Shown here piece by piece: positions 27,065 to 34,367 of a stretch of DNA of 64,000 nt. The translations under genes and the position numbers were made by a program. The notes below the pieces were generated by a model. The model saw nothing but the letters and a program-made list of their open reading frames with translations. It searched no databases and was not told where the DNA came from. Origin of the DNA: Hyphomonadaceae bacterium (lineage in GTDB: Bacteria > Pseudomonadota > Alphaproteobacteria > Caulobacterales > Hyphomonadaceae); the NCBI GenBank assembly GCA_030697555.1, contig JAUYPV010000066.1:1-64000 (forward strand), in the 5' to 3' direction. Numbering within the stretch: position 1 is the stretch's first letter; every line of letters begins with the position of its first letter.

Positions 27065-27829
27065 ATGAAACTCGCGCGCCGCACCGCCGTACTCGTCTTT
27101 CTCGGTGTTGCATTGTTGTGCCTGGCTGCATGCAGCGCTGCCGACCCGCAGAACCGCAAGCCGCCAGCGGATGCGGACATCCTCTTGTTTGTCGGCAGTG
27201 GAACATCGCCGGGCGATGTCGCTGCGGTCGAACGAGTCCTCCGCGACAACCGCTTCAGCTATTCCACGGCGAATTCGCGGCAGCTCAATGCCATGAATCA
27301 ATCTCAGCTTCAGGCATACCGCCTGCTGATCGTGCCGGGCGGAAATTTCGAGGTAATTGGCAAGACCCTGACGCCGGACGCCTCGGCTAATATCCGTGGC
27401 GCCGTCAGAGGCGGCGTGAACTATCTCGGAATTTGTGCAGGCGCATTCTTTGCCGGGAACTCACCCTACAACGGCCTCGACCTCACCGGCGGCGTAAGGT
27501 TCGACTTCTACGCCCTTGAAGCTCAGGGCATCCGCAAGAGCGCGGTGCCGATCGCCATCGCGGGCATGCCGACAAGCGACCATTACTGGGAGGACGGCCC
27601 GCAGCTTTCAGGCTGGGGCGACATCGTCGCCAAATACCCCGACGGGTCTCCCGCGATTGTGGAAGGCAGCGCCGGGGCCGGATGGGTCATCCTCACCGGA
27701 ACTCATCCGGAGGCGCCGGAGAGCTGGCGGCGGGGAATGACCTTCGCCACACCCGCCAGCGAAACCAACGCCTACGCGGCGGTGCTCGTCGACGCCGCGC
27801 TGAACGGCACGCGCCTCCCACACTATTGA
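27065..27829 (+). CDS. Lipoprotein with BPL_N glutamine-amidotransferase-like fold
   Basis: A 254-residue lipoprotein (lipobox LLCLAAC near residue 22). The rest resembles the BPL_N domain, a class I glutamine amidotransferase-like fold: LLIVPGGNFEVI, then GGVNYLGICAGAFFAG with a Cys at the nucleophile-elbow position. It is unclear whether it is catalytic; such proteins are uncharacterised. The ATG at 27065 starts the signal peptide; an upstream frame adds 10 residues. It is convergent with the peptidase gene. Confidence 0.75.
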   Translation: MKLARRTAVLVFLGVALLCLAACSAADPQNRKPPADADILLFVGSGTSPGDVAAVERVLRDNRFSYSTANSRQLNAMNQSQLQAYRLLIVPGGNFEVIGKTLTPDASANIRGAVRGGVNYLGICAGAFFAGNSPYNGLDLTGGVRFDFYALEAQGIRKSAVPIAIAGMPTSDHYWEDGPQLSGWGDIVAKYPDGSPAIVEGSAGAGWVILTGTHPEAPESWRRGMTFATPASETNAYAAVLVDAALNGTRLPHY

Positions 27830-27897
27830 CCGCCCGGGGCGCAGATGTTCCCTCCTCGGGGTTGCGCCAGGTCGGCTTTGCGCCCCGCCGCGATCAC

Positions 27898-30030
27898 CTA
27901 TTTCCCCTCGATCAGCTTCCTGGCGAGATACGTGTATTCCAGCGCCGCCCTGCGCGCCGCTTCGCGCTGGTTGGCCGCTGCCGAGTGACCGCCGTCGATG
28001 TTCTCATAGTAGAAGAACGGCTTGCCGAGTTCTTCGAGCCGCTTGGCCATCTTGCGCGCGTGTCCCGGATGGACGCGATCGTCCTTGGTCGAGGTCTCGA
28101 AGTAGATCTCCGGATACGCCACGCCTGCCTTCACGTTGTGATAGGGCGACGTCTTCTCGAGGAAGGCGCGTTCCTCCGGCACATCCGGATCGCCATACTC
28201 GTCCATCCACGATGCGCCCGCGAGCAACTGGTTGTAGCGCAGCATGTCGAGCAGCGGCACCTGGCAGACGATTGCCTTGAACAGGTCCGGCCGCTGCGTG
28301 AACATCACGCCCATCAAGAGCCCGCCATTCGACCCGCCCATCGCGCCGAGTTTCTCGCTCGACGTGATCTTCCGCGCGATCAGATCCTCCGCGACGCCGA
28401 TGAAGTCGTCATAGACGACCTGCCGCTTGGTCTTCAGCCCCGCCTGGTGCCAGGCTGGGCCGAACTCGCCGCCGCCGCGTATGTTGGCGAGCACATAGAC
28501 CCCGCCCTGCTCCAGCCACAGCTTGCCGGCCGTGCCCGAATACGCCGGCGTCTCCGACACCTGGAAGCCGCCATAGCCGTAGAGCAGCGTCGGGTTCGAG
28601 CCATCGAGCGCGATGTCCTTCTTATGCACCACGAAATACGGTACCTTCGTCCCGTCCTTCGACGTCGCCTCATATTGGTCGACCTGATACGGGGACGCAT
28701 CGAACCACGCCGGCAGCGACTTGATCTGTTTCAGCGCGCCCGTATCGCTCTCATACTGGTAGAGCGCATCCGGCTGCAGGAAGCCTTCGAAGCCGAGATA
28801 CGCCGTCTTCTCGTCCTCGTCCGAGAACACGACCGACGCCGCGCCCTTCTCCGGCAGCGGAATTTCCTTCGAACTCCACGCCGCCCCCGCCTTCGTATAG
28901 GCCAGCACCTTCAGCACCACATTGTCCGACAGGTTCACCAGCACCGCGCCCTTTGAGATGCCGACGCCCTGGATCGCCTGGCGTTCGTTCGGCCGCACCA
29001 CCAGCTCCACCTTCGGCAGCTTGCCCGACGCCGCAAACTCGCTCCACCTGAAGCCGATCAGGTCGCCGACCTTGAACGCGCCCTGTCCCTCGGGCTGCCA
29101 GTCCTGCTCCAGCGTCACCAGCAGCGTATCCGCGAACACGCCCTGCGGCGTCGCCTTCGGCGGCAGCGGGAATTTCACTGGCGCGCCGCCCGTCTCCGGA
29201 AAATAGAAATAGCTCGACGTAAAGAACGTCTCCGCCTGCACCGCGCCGAAATGCCGCTTGCCCGACGAATCCTCGATCACCAGCGGAAACGCACCGACAT
29301 TCTCCTTCGTCCCGCGGAACACTTCGCTTGCCTCGGCCAGCTTCTGCCCGCGCTTCAGCCGCTTCACCACGAACGGATAGCCGCTGTCGGTGAGCGTCGC
29401 CTGTCCGCCTTCCGGGCCCCAGTCCGTCGCGATCAGCAGCGTATCCTTGTCCTGCCACTCCGCGCTCGTCTTCGCCTCGGGAATATCGAACCCGGCCACA
29501 AAGCTCTTGGTCCCCAGATCGAACTCGCGCTGCCGCGCCGCATCCTTGCCGCCATCCGACAGCTCGACGATGCAGTCGCTATAAGCCGGCGGCAGGCAGC
29601 TCACGCCTTTGTAGACCCAATTCGCCCCCTCGGCTTTCGCCAGCGCATCCACATCCAGCAGCGTCTCCCACACCGGCGCCGCGCTTCCATACTGCGCCAC
29701 CGTCGTGCGCCGCCACAGCCCGCGCTCATGGCTTTCGTCCTGCCAGAAATTGTAGACGAAGCCGTTCCTGATCGACCCGTACGGAATTCGTTCCTTCGAC
29801 GTCGCGATCTTCAGCGCCGTGTCGTAGTAGCCCTGATAGCGCGCATCCTCCTGCAGCACCTTCAGCGACCGGTCGTTCTGCGCCCGCACCCAGTCGAGCG
29901 CTTGGCCGCCCTCGACCTCCTCGAGGAACATGTGGCTCGCCGGGTCGAAACTATCCGTCACTACTGTCTCCTTCGGCGAACACGCCGCCACAACACTCAA
30001 AGCCAGAACCGCCGCCGCCAAACGCCTCAT
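27898..30030 (-). CDS. Prolyl oligopeptidase-family (S9) lipoprotein
   Basis: A 710-residue serine peptidase with an N-terminal beta-propeller (about 60-440) and a C-terminal alpha/beta hydrolase domain. The nucleophile motif is GGSNGG, with Asp in KDDRVHP and His in GGHS. The N-terminus is a lipoprotein signal (LAAAVLALSVVAAC), so the enzyme is probably periplasmic or surface attached, cutting short peptides after proline. The start is ATG 30030; a 37-codon upstream extension reads through a dispersed repeat and is rejected. Confidence 0.9.
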   Translation of the reverse strand: MRRLAAAVLALSVVAACSPKETVVTDSFDPASHMFLEEVEGGQALDWVRAQNDRSLKVLQEDARYQGYYDTALKIATSKERIPYGSIRNGFVYNFWQDESHERGLWRRTTVAQYGSAAPVWETLLDVDALAKAEGANWVYKGVSCLPPAYSDCIVELSDGGKDAARQREFDLGTKSFVAGFDIPEAKTSAEWQDKDTLLIATDWGPEGGQATLTDSGYPFVVKRLKRGQKLAEASEVFRGTKENVGAFPLVIEDSSGKRHFGAVQAETFFTSSYFYFPETGGAPVKFPLPPKATPQGVFADTLLVTLEQDWQPEGQGAFKVGDLIGFRWSEFAASGKLPKVELVVRPNERQAIQGVGISKGAVLVNLSDNVVLKVLAYTKAGAAWSSKEIPLPEKGAASVVFSDEDEKTAYLGFEGFLQPDALYQYESDTGALKQIKSLPAWFDASPYQVDQYEATSKDGTKVPYFVVHKKDIALDGSNPTLLYGYGGFQVSETPAYSGTAGKLWLEQGGVYVLANIRGGGEFGPAWHQAGLKTKRQVVYDDFIGVAEDLIARKITSSEKLGAMGGSNGGLLMGVMFTQRPDLFKAIVCQVPLLDMLRYNQLLAGASWMDEYGDPDVPEERAFLEKTSPYHNVKAGVAYPEIYFETSTKDDRVHPGHARKMAKRLEELGKPFFYYENIDGGHSAAANQREAARRAALEYTYLARKLIEGK

Positions 30031-30079
30031 CAACCGCTCCTGCCCGCGCCGCCGCAGCGTTAACGGGCCGATCTGAAAA

Positions 30080-30152
30080 GGGAATAGGGTGTGGGGAATC
30101 GGGAGTAGAAACAGGGTGAATCGCCACTCCCTACTCCCCATTCCCTACTCCC
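30080..30152. repeat. Imperfect inverted repeat of G-tract type
   Basis: Arms at 30080-30106 and 30126-30152 pair over 27 bp with five mismatches. The units are variants of GGGAGTAGGGAAT, with regular G3 runs on one strand and C3 runs on the other. It lies between the peptidase gene and dapF and resembles dispersed intergenic repeats. Confidence 0.7.
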
Positions 30153-30194
30153 TGGCCACTAGCGTCCGCCCCGCCAACCCCCCAAATCGAGCCA

Positions 30195-31013
30195 ATGAAG
30201 TTCTGGAAGATGAATGGGGCCGGCAATTCGTTCGTCATCTTTGACGACCGCAAGGGCACGCTTGGCCTCAAGCCGGAGCAGATCAAGGCCATCGCCAACC
30301 CGGAAACCGGCGCCGGCGCCGACCAGGTCATCGCCATGGAATCCACCCTGCGCGGCGACGTCTTCATGCGCATCTGGAACAAGGACGGCTCCGACGCCGA
30401 AGCCTGCGGCAACGCCACGCGCTGCGTCGCCTGGCTGCTGATGGAAGAAACGGCCAAGGACAAGCTCGTCATCGAGACCGTCGCCGGCCGCCTGAAAGCC
30501 ACCCGTATCGGCCCGACGCAGATCTCCGTCGACATGGGCTCTCCCCTGCTCAAGTGGGAAGAGATTCCGCTTGCCGAGCGCATGGACACGCGCGGCATCG
30601 ATCTCAAGATCGGCCCGATCGATGCGCCCTATCTCCAGCTTCCCGGCGCCGTGAACATGGGCAACCCGCACATCGTCTTCTTCGTGCCCGACCTCGACAA
30701 GGTCGACGTCAAAGCCGTCGGCTCCCTCGTCGAATGGCATCCGCTCTTCCCGCAGGGCGTCAACACCGGCTTCCTGCAAGTGCTCTCACGCACCGAAGCG
30801 CGCCTGCGCACCTGGGAACGCAACGCCGGCCAGACCCTCGCGTGTGGCAGCAACAACTGCGCCGCCATCGTCGCAGCCTGCAGACGCAACCTCACCGACC
30901 GCAAAGTCCTCGTCCACAACGACGGCGGCGACATCGAGATCGAGTGGAGCGCGGAGACCGACCACGTCATCATGACGGGCCCGATCGAGCTGGAGTATGT
31001 GAATCAGGTTTGA
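30195..31013 (+). CDS. dapF: Diaminopimelate epimerase
   Basis: A 272-residue enzyme converting LL- to meso-diaminopimelate for lysine and peptidoglycan synthesis. Both catalytic Cys motifs are visible, EACGNATRC near residue 73 and ACGSNNCAA near 215. The start MKFWKMNGAGNSFVIFD is canonical. It is divergent from the S9 peptidase and convergent with the orphan gene, four bases from its stop. Confidence 0.95.
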   Translation: MKFWKMNGAGNSFVIFDDRKGTLGLKPEQIKAIANPETGAGADQVIAMESTLRGDVFMRIWNKDGSDAEACGNATRCVAWLLMEETAKDKLVIETVAGRLKATRIGPTQISVDMGSPLLKWEEIPLAERMDTRGIDLKIGPIDAPYLQLPGAVNMGNPHIVFFVPDLDKVDVKAVGSLVEWHPLFPQGVNTGFLQVLSRTEARLRTWERNAGQTLACGSNNCAAIVAACRRNLTDRKVLVHNDGGDIEIEWSAETDHVIMTGPIELEYVNQV

Positions 31014-31017
31014 GCGC

Positions 31018-31971
31018 TTAAGGTCGCTTAGAGTCCAGCGCTAGTGTCGACCAAAGAAACGAAGCGCCCTGCCCAGTGAAATTTGGGGGTGGCAGATCAT
31101 CCTCGCCGCTGCGGATCTTCTGATTGAGAAAACCAGCAATATTGTCTGCCAAGCCGCTTCCGGCATCGACGCTCGAATCATGCAGAGTCGACGTCCTGAT
31201 ATTGCCTACGATCTGTCCGGCCGCAGTCAGGCAAGATGTCAACGCGTGAAAGAGCTCCGCCATGTCGCCCTCAATACCTCCGGCGAATTTGTTGGGCATC
31301 AAGAACCAATCGATCCATTCAATATTTGGATCGTATCGCTTTTCGAGTAGCAGGCACTGCCTGTGCATCTCGATTAGCCACCAGCAGAGATAGACGACGT
31401 AGCCACCTCTATTTGGATGGATACTCAAATACCTTTCTTGTTCGAGGCCGTCTTGGCTCACAACTTGAAACGGACCAAATCGCAGTTGCTTCTTTGGTTC
31501 TCTGACTTCGCTGACGACGAGGGCCAGCCCAAGATCCTCCAGAATTTTTGGCAGCAGCCGTCTGATTGTCTTAGCTTGGGCGCTTATTGCCCTTACGTGA
31601 ATTGGATTCGCGGCAATCGACTCGAAAAGATGCTCGGCGAACCTTTTGCGATAGCTTTCGCCGCCGCGACCTGACCATTTTCGTAAACGGCCGCTAGTCA
31701 TACCCAGCTTTGCAGCGAGCTGCTTCGAGCACTCCCAGTGCTCGTTGCCTACAGAAAAGATTGCGACGCTGGTATGCCAGGACTCGTCATTACCAAGCTG
31801 TTCGCTCGGACTATGATCGAGCGAAACAACAAACGCCTGCACTTTTGCGCGCGTCACATCAATATCGACGGTTTCGCTGTTGCATTCGAGATATCGCGAA
31901 AGACTACCGACGCATGAGTTCGATTTGCCATGATAGCCCTCTCCCGAGTTGCTGTTGCTGAGCATACACAC
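31018..31971 (-). CDS. Orphan protein, weakly DUF3800-like
   Basis: A 317-residue protein not recognised with confidence. Two features recall DUF3800 (RNase H-like): an early LDHS (residues 51-54) like an Asp-x-Ser strand and a late GLADNIAG (273-280) like the LQLADLIAG motif. The middle is rich in Trp, Arg and Leu. Base composition is visibly lower in G+C than its neighbours; the line at 31321-31380 has 28 G+C of 60. I infer recent acquisition. The start ATG at 31971 has no clear ribosome-binding site; ATG 31965 is also possible. Confidence 0.55.
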   Translation of the reverse strand: MCMLSNSNSGEGYHGKSNSCVGSLSRYLECNSETVDIDVTRAKVQAFVVSLDHSPSEQLGNDESWHTSVAIFSVGNEHWECSKQLAAKLGMTSGRLRKWSGRGGESYRKRFAEHLFESIAANPIHVRAISAQAKTIRRLLPKILEDLGLALVVSEVREPKKQLRFGPFQVVSQDGLEQERYLSIHPNRGGYVVYLCWWLIEMHRQCLLLEKRYDPNIEWIDWFLMPNKFAGGIEGDMAELFHALTSCLTAAGQIVGNIRTSTLHDSSVDAGSGLADNIAGFLNQKIRSGEDDLPPPNFTGQGASFLWSTLALDSKRP

Positions 31972-31984
31972 GGTTACGGAAACA

Positions 31985-32142
31985 CCTCCCCTTGGAACGG
32001 GGTGGTCGGAGCATGCGAGGCCGCAGGCCGATGCTCGCGACGGGTGGGGATCACTTCGTCCCGCGCTCGCTGATCGAAGTGATCCCCACCCATCTTTTGC
32101 TTCGCAAAAGCTGACCTCCCCTTTTCAAGGGGAGGGGTTCTG
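31985..32142. repeat. Structured ~158-bp repeat, copy A
   Basis: Nearly the same sequence recurs at 32613-32770 in the same orientation. Copy A is a chain of hairpins: an opening CCTCCCC stem, GAGCAT/ATGCTC with an inner GGCC, a perfect 17-bp pair (GGGTGGGGATCACTTCG with its complement), CTTTTGC/GCAAAAG, and a closing CCTCCCCTT/AAGGGGAGG. The last hairpin contains the stop codon of the DUF559 gene. Confidence 0.9.
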
Positions 32143-32550
32143 CGTGTTGCGCCTTTTCGGCCTTGGTCCGCGCGCCTTCTTCTCCGCAAGGCGCACCTGC
32201 ACCTGGTCGTGGATCGTCTCCAGCACACCCCTGAAATTCGTGTCCATCTCCTGCACGGAAAAGCGCAGCACGTCGTAGCCGCGCGCCGTCATGAAGCGGT
32301 CGCGCGCCGCGTCGCGGCGCCTGTCGTGAAGCGGCCCGTCGACTTCGACGACAAGCTTCAGCGACACGCAGCAATAGTCCGCGAAGTACGGCCCGATCGG
32401 ATGCTGCTGGCGGAAGGACGCGCCCATCCTGCCTTTGCAGAGACGCGGCCAGAGCTTCGACTCGGTCGCCGAGACGTCCTCGCGAAGATCGCGGGCGCGT
32501 TCGGTGATGTCTTCGGTGCGCGAAAAGCGCGAGTCGTCGTCGTCCTGCAT
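32125..32550 (-). CDS. DUF559 endonuclease-like protein
   Basis: A 141-residue protein of the DUF559 family, which shares the Vsr/PD-(D/E)XK nuclease fold. Recognisable parts are ERARDLREDVSATESKLWPRL, FRQQHPIGPYFADYC and KLVVEVDGPLHDRRRDAARD, holding the Asp and Glu/Asp expected of the metal site. The last residues NPSP and the TGA stop come from repeat copy A. The ATG at 32550 has GGGGGA upstream; a frame extension to 32583 is less likely. The natural substrate of the family is unknown. Confidence 0.85.
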   Translation of the reverse strand: MQDDDDSRFSRTEDITERARDLREDVSATESKLWPRLCKGRMGASFRQQHPIGPYFADYCCVSLKLVVEVDGPLHDRRRDAARDRFMTARGYDVLRFSVQEMDTNFRGVLETIHDQVQVRLAEKKARGPRPKRRNTQNPSP

Positions 32551-32612
32551 AATCGTTCCCCCAATCGAGGAAACCAAGCACATCGACGACGGACAGACCA
32601 GCGGGGCAATCC

Positions 32613-32770
32613 CCTCCCCTTGGAAAGGGGAGGTCGGAGCATGCGAGGCCGCAGGCCGAAGCTCGCGACGGGTGGGGATCGGTTAGAGGGCGAGTGCAGG
32701 ACGAAGTGATCCCCACCCCGATTTCGCTTCGCGAAAATCGGACCTCCCCTTTTCAAGGGGAGGGGTTCTG
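32613..32770. repeat. Structured ~158-bp repeat, copy B
   Basis: A direct copy of the element at 31985, very similar over its first 80 and last 60 bases but diverged in the centre, where the 17-bp stem of copy A is cut to 11 bp. The TTTTGC hairpin is replaced by a different but still paired GATTTCGC hairpin. It begins 63 bases upstream of the DUF559 start and ends 11 bases from the GFA stop. Confidence 0.9.
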
Positions 32771-32781
32771 TCCCCTCGCCG

Positions 32782-33189
32782 CTACCTTGGCGGCAGCTTC
32801 TCGAAGCTCGCCACGCCTTCCGCGACGAGGTGGTAGGGCTGCTTGTCCTCCATGAAGATCGCCATCTGCGGCGCGCCGAACAGGCTCGGGTCGTCGAGCG
32901 TGCCGACCTTCAGGATCACGGCGTTGAGCCCCGGCCGGCGCGTGGTGAGGTGCGTGCCGCATGTCTCGCAGAACTCGCGCGTCACCGCGTTCTCGAGGTC
33001 GGGGCGCCGATAAGATTTCGGCTGGCCCCTGGTGTAGCGAAACCCCTCGGGCGGCATCAGCATGAACATGTTCGGCGCGCCGCCCGTGATGTGCTGGCAC
33101 GCGCGGCAATGGCACTGCGCCCGCAATTGCGGCTCGCCCTCCGACACATAGCGGACCGCCCCGCAATAACACCCGCCCTCAAGCTTCAT
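32782..33189 (-). CDS. GFA-family zinc protein (CENP-V-like)
   Basis: A 135-residue member of the glutathione-dependent formaldehyde-activating enzyme family. It opens MKLEGGCYCGAVRY and has CHCRACQ near residue 26 and FCETCG near 73, the zinc cysteine sets. Family members bind two zinc ions; many are not true formaldehyde enzymes. A competing frame in the same region is antisense noise. It ends 11 bases before repeat copy B. Confidence 0.92.
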   Translation of the reverse strand: MKLEGGCYCGAVRYVSEGEPQLRAQCHCRACQHITGGAPNMFMLMPPEGFRYTRGQPKSYRRPDLENAVTREFCETCGTHLTTRRPGLNAVILKVGTLDDPSLFGAPQMAIFMEDKQPYHLVAEGVASFEKLPPR

Positions 33190-33501
33190 GTCCCCGCCTC
33201 CGTACTGACGCGAGACCGTCGCAGGATCGGAGGCGTTGTGTAAATGGGGCGAGCCCGCCCGCCTGGTTCAGGGCCTACCCTGACCGCAATCCAGCATATT
33301 TCGGTGCGCGTTCGCGATCATCTTTCCAGCAGACTCAAGCGACTAGAAAAAACTGATCGCGATTTTGCCCCCACCCCTCCGGAGCTGGCGGATACTCCTC
33401 GCTATGACAGAGGCTGATCCCATCACGGAGGAGACCGACCCGGCCGGCCCCCTGGCCTGGCTGATGCCGCTGCCAGTGCTAGCGGGCAATGGTGGCGGTG
33501 G

Positions 33502-33550
<49 letters not shown>

Positions 33551-33676
33551 GCCGCCGCTGCCGCTCGCAGCGGGATGCCGCCGCCGCTGCTGCTGTCGCT
33601 GCTGCCCTTCTTCACCGGCGTCCGCCGCCATGCAGAACGGATCGCGCGTTCGGCCGCTCGCTGTTTCCCGCGCGCC

Positions 33677-33703
33677 GTTGTTGGTGTTGTTGGTGTTGTT
33701 GTT
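33677..33703. repeat. Three 9-bp tandem repeats
   Basis: GTTGTTGGT occurs twice, followed by GTTGTTGTT, just upstream of the ppa stop on the opposite strand. It is a second low-complexity tract in the same interval as the GCT array. Confidence 0.9.
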
Positions 33704-33725
33704 AGCGACGATCTTCCGGAAAGGA

Positions 33726-34256
33726 TCAGCCGCCCTTCGCCCGCGCCACCGCTTCGCGGATCAGCTCGTGCGCACGCTCCGGCCCGTGCAGGCCCTCGAT
33801 CTTCACCCACTTGCCGGGTTCGAGGTCCTTGTAGTGCTCGAAGAAGTGCACGATGCGCTCGACCAGGATGTCCGGCAGGTCCTGATAGTGGTTTATCTTC
33901 TCGTAGTAGCGAGTCAGCTTCGGATGCGGCACGGCGAGGATCTTTTCGTCCTGGCCCTTGTCGTCCGTCATCATCAGCACGCCGACCGGCCGCACGCGGC
34001 AGACGCAGCCGGGCACCAGCGCGCGGTTGCCCACCACCATCACGTCGATCGGATCGCCGTCGAGGGAGAGCGTGTGCGGAATGAACCCGTAATTGCAGGG
34101 ATAGCGCATCGACGTGTAGAGGAACCGGTCCACGAACATCGCGCCCGATGCCTTGTCGATCTCGTACTTGATCGGCTCGCCGCCCAGCGGCACCTCGATC
34201 ACGACGTTGACGTCCTCCGGCGGGTTGGGGCCGGTCGGGATTTTCGAGAGATCCAT
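33726..34256 (-). CDS. ppa: Inorganic pyrophosphatase
   Basis: A 176-residue family I soluble pyrophosphatase. It has [30 protein letters not shown] and the DGDPIDVMV metal motif near residue 66. It hydrolyses pyrophosphate from biosynthetic reactions. The length is normal. It is 111 bp downstream of the hybrid kinase gene on the same strand, probably with its own promoter. Confidence 0.96.
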   Translation of the reverse strand: MDLSKIPTGPNPPEDVNVVIEVPLGGEPIKYEIDKASGAMFVDRFLYTSMRYPCNYGFIPHTLSLDGDPIDVMVVGNRALVPGCVCRVRPVGVLMMTDDKGQDEKILAVPHPKLTRYYEKINHYQDLPDILVERIVHFFEHYKDLEPGKWVKIEGLHGPERAHELIREAVARAKGG

Positions 34257-34367
34257 CAGCTAGTCCTGTCTGGGGAGGGCGCCCTGCTTTCAGGGTCGCG
34301 GAAGGGTGGGAAACGGGGCTGCAATATCGGCGCCCTGCGGCCAAGGCAAGTAAAGGGGCGGCAGGCC

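Noticed and set aside
31985-32770. CRISPR array
   Set aside because: Only two long structured copies with a gene between them; no short regular repeats, spacers or cas genes.
32753-33172. Minus-strand frame ending in QNPSP like the DUF559 protein
   Set aside because: It is an off-frame reading of the GFA gene. The shared ending is only the repeat sequence read in that frame.
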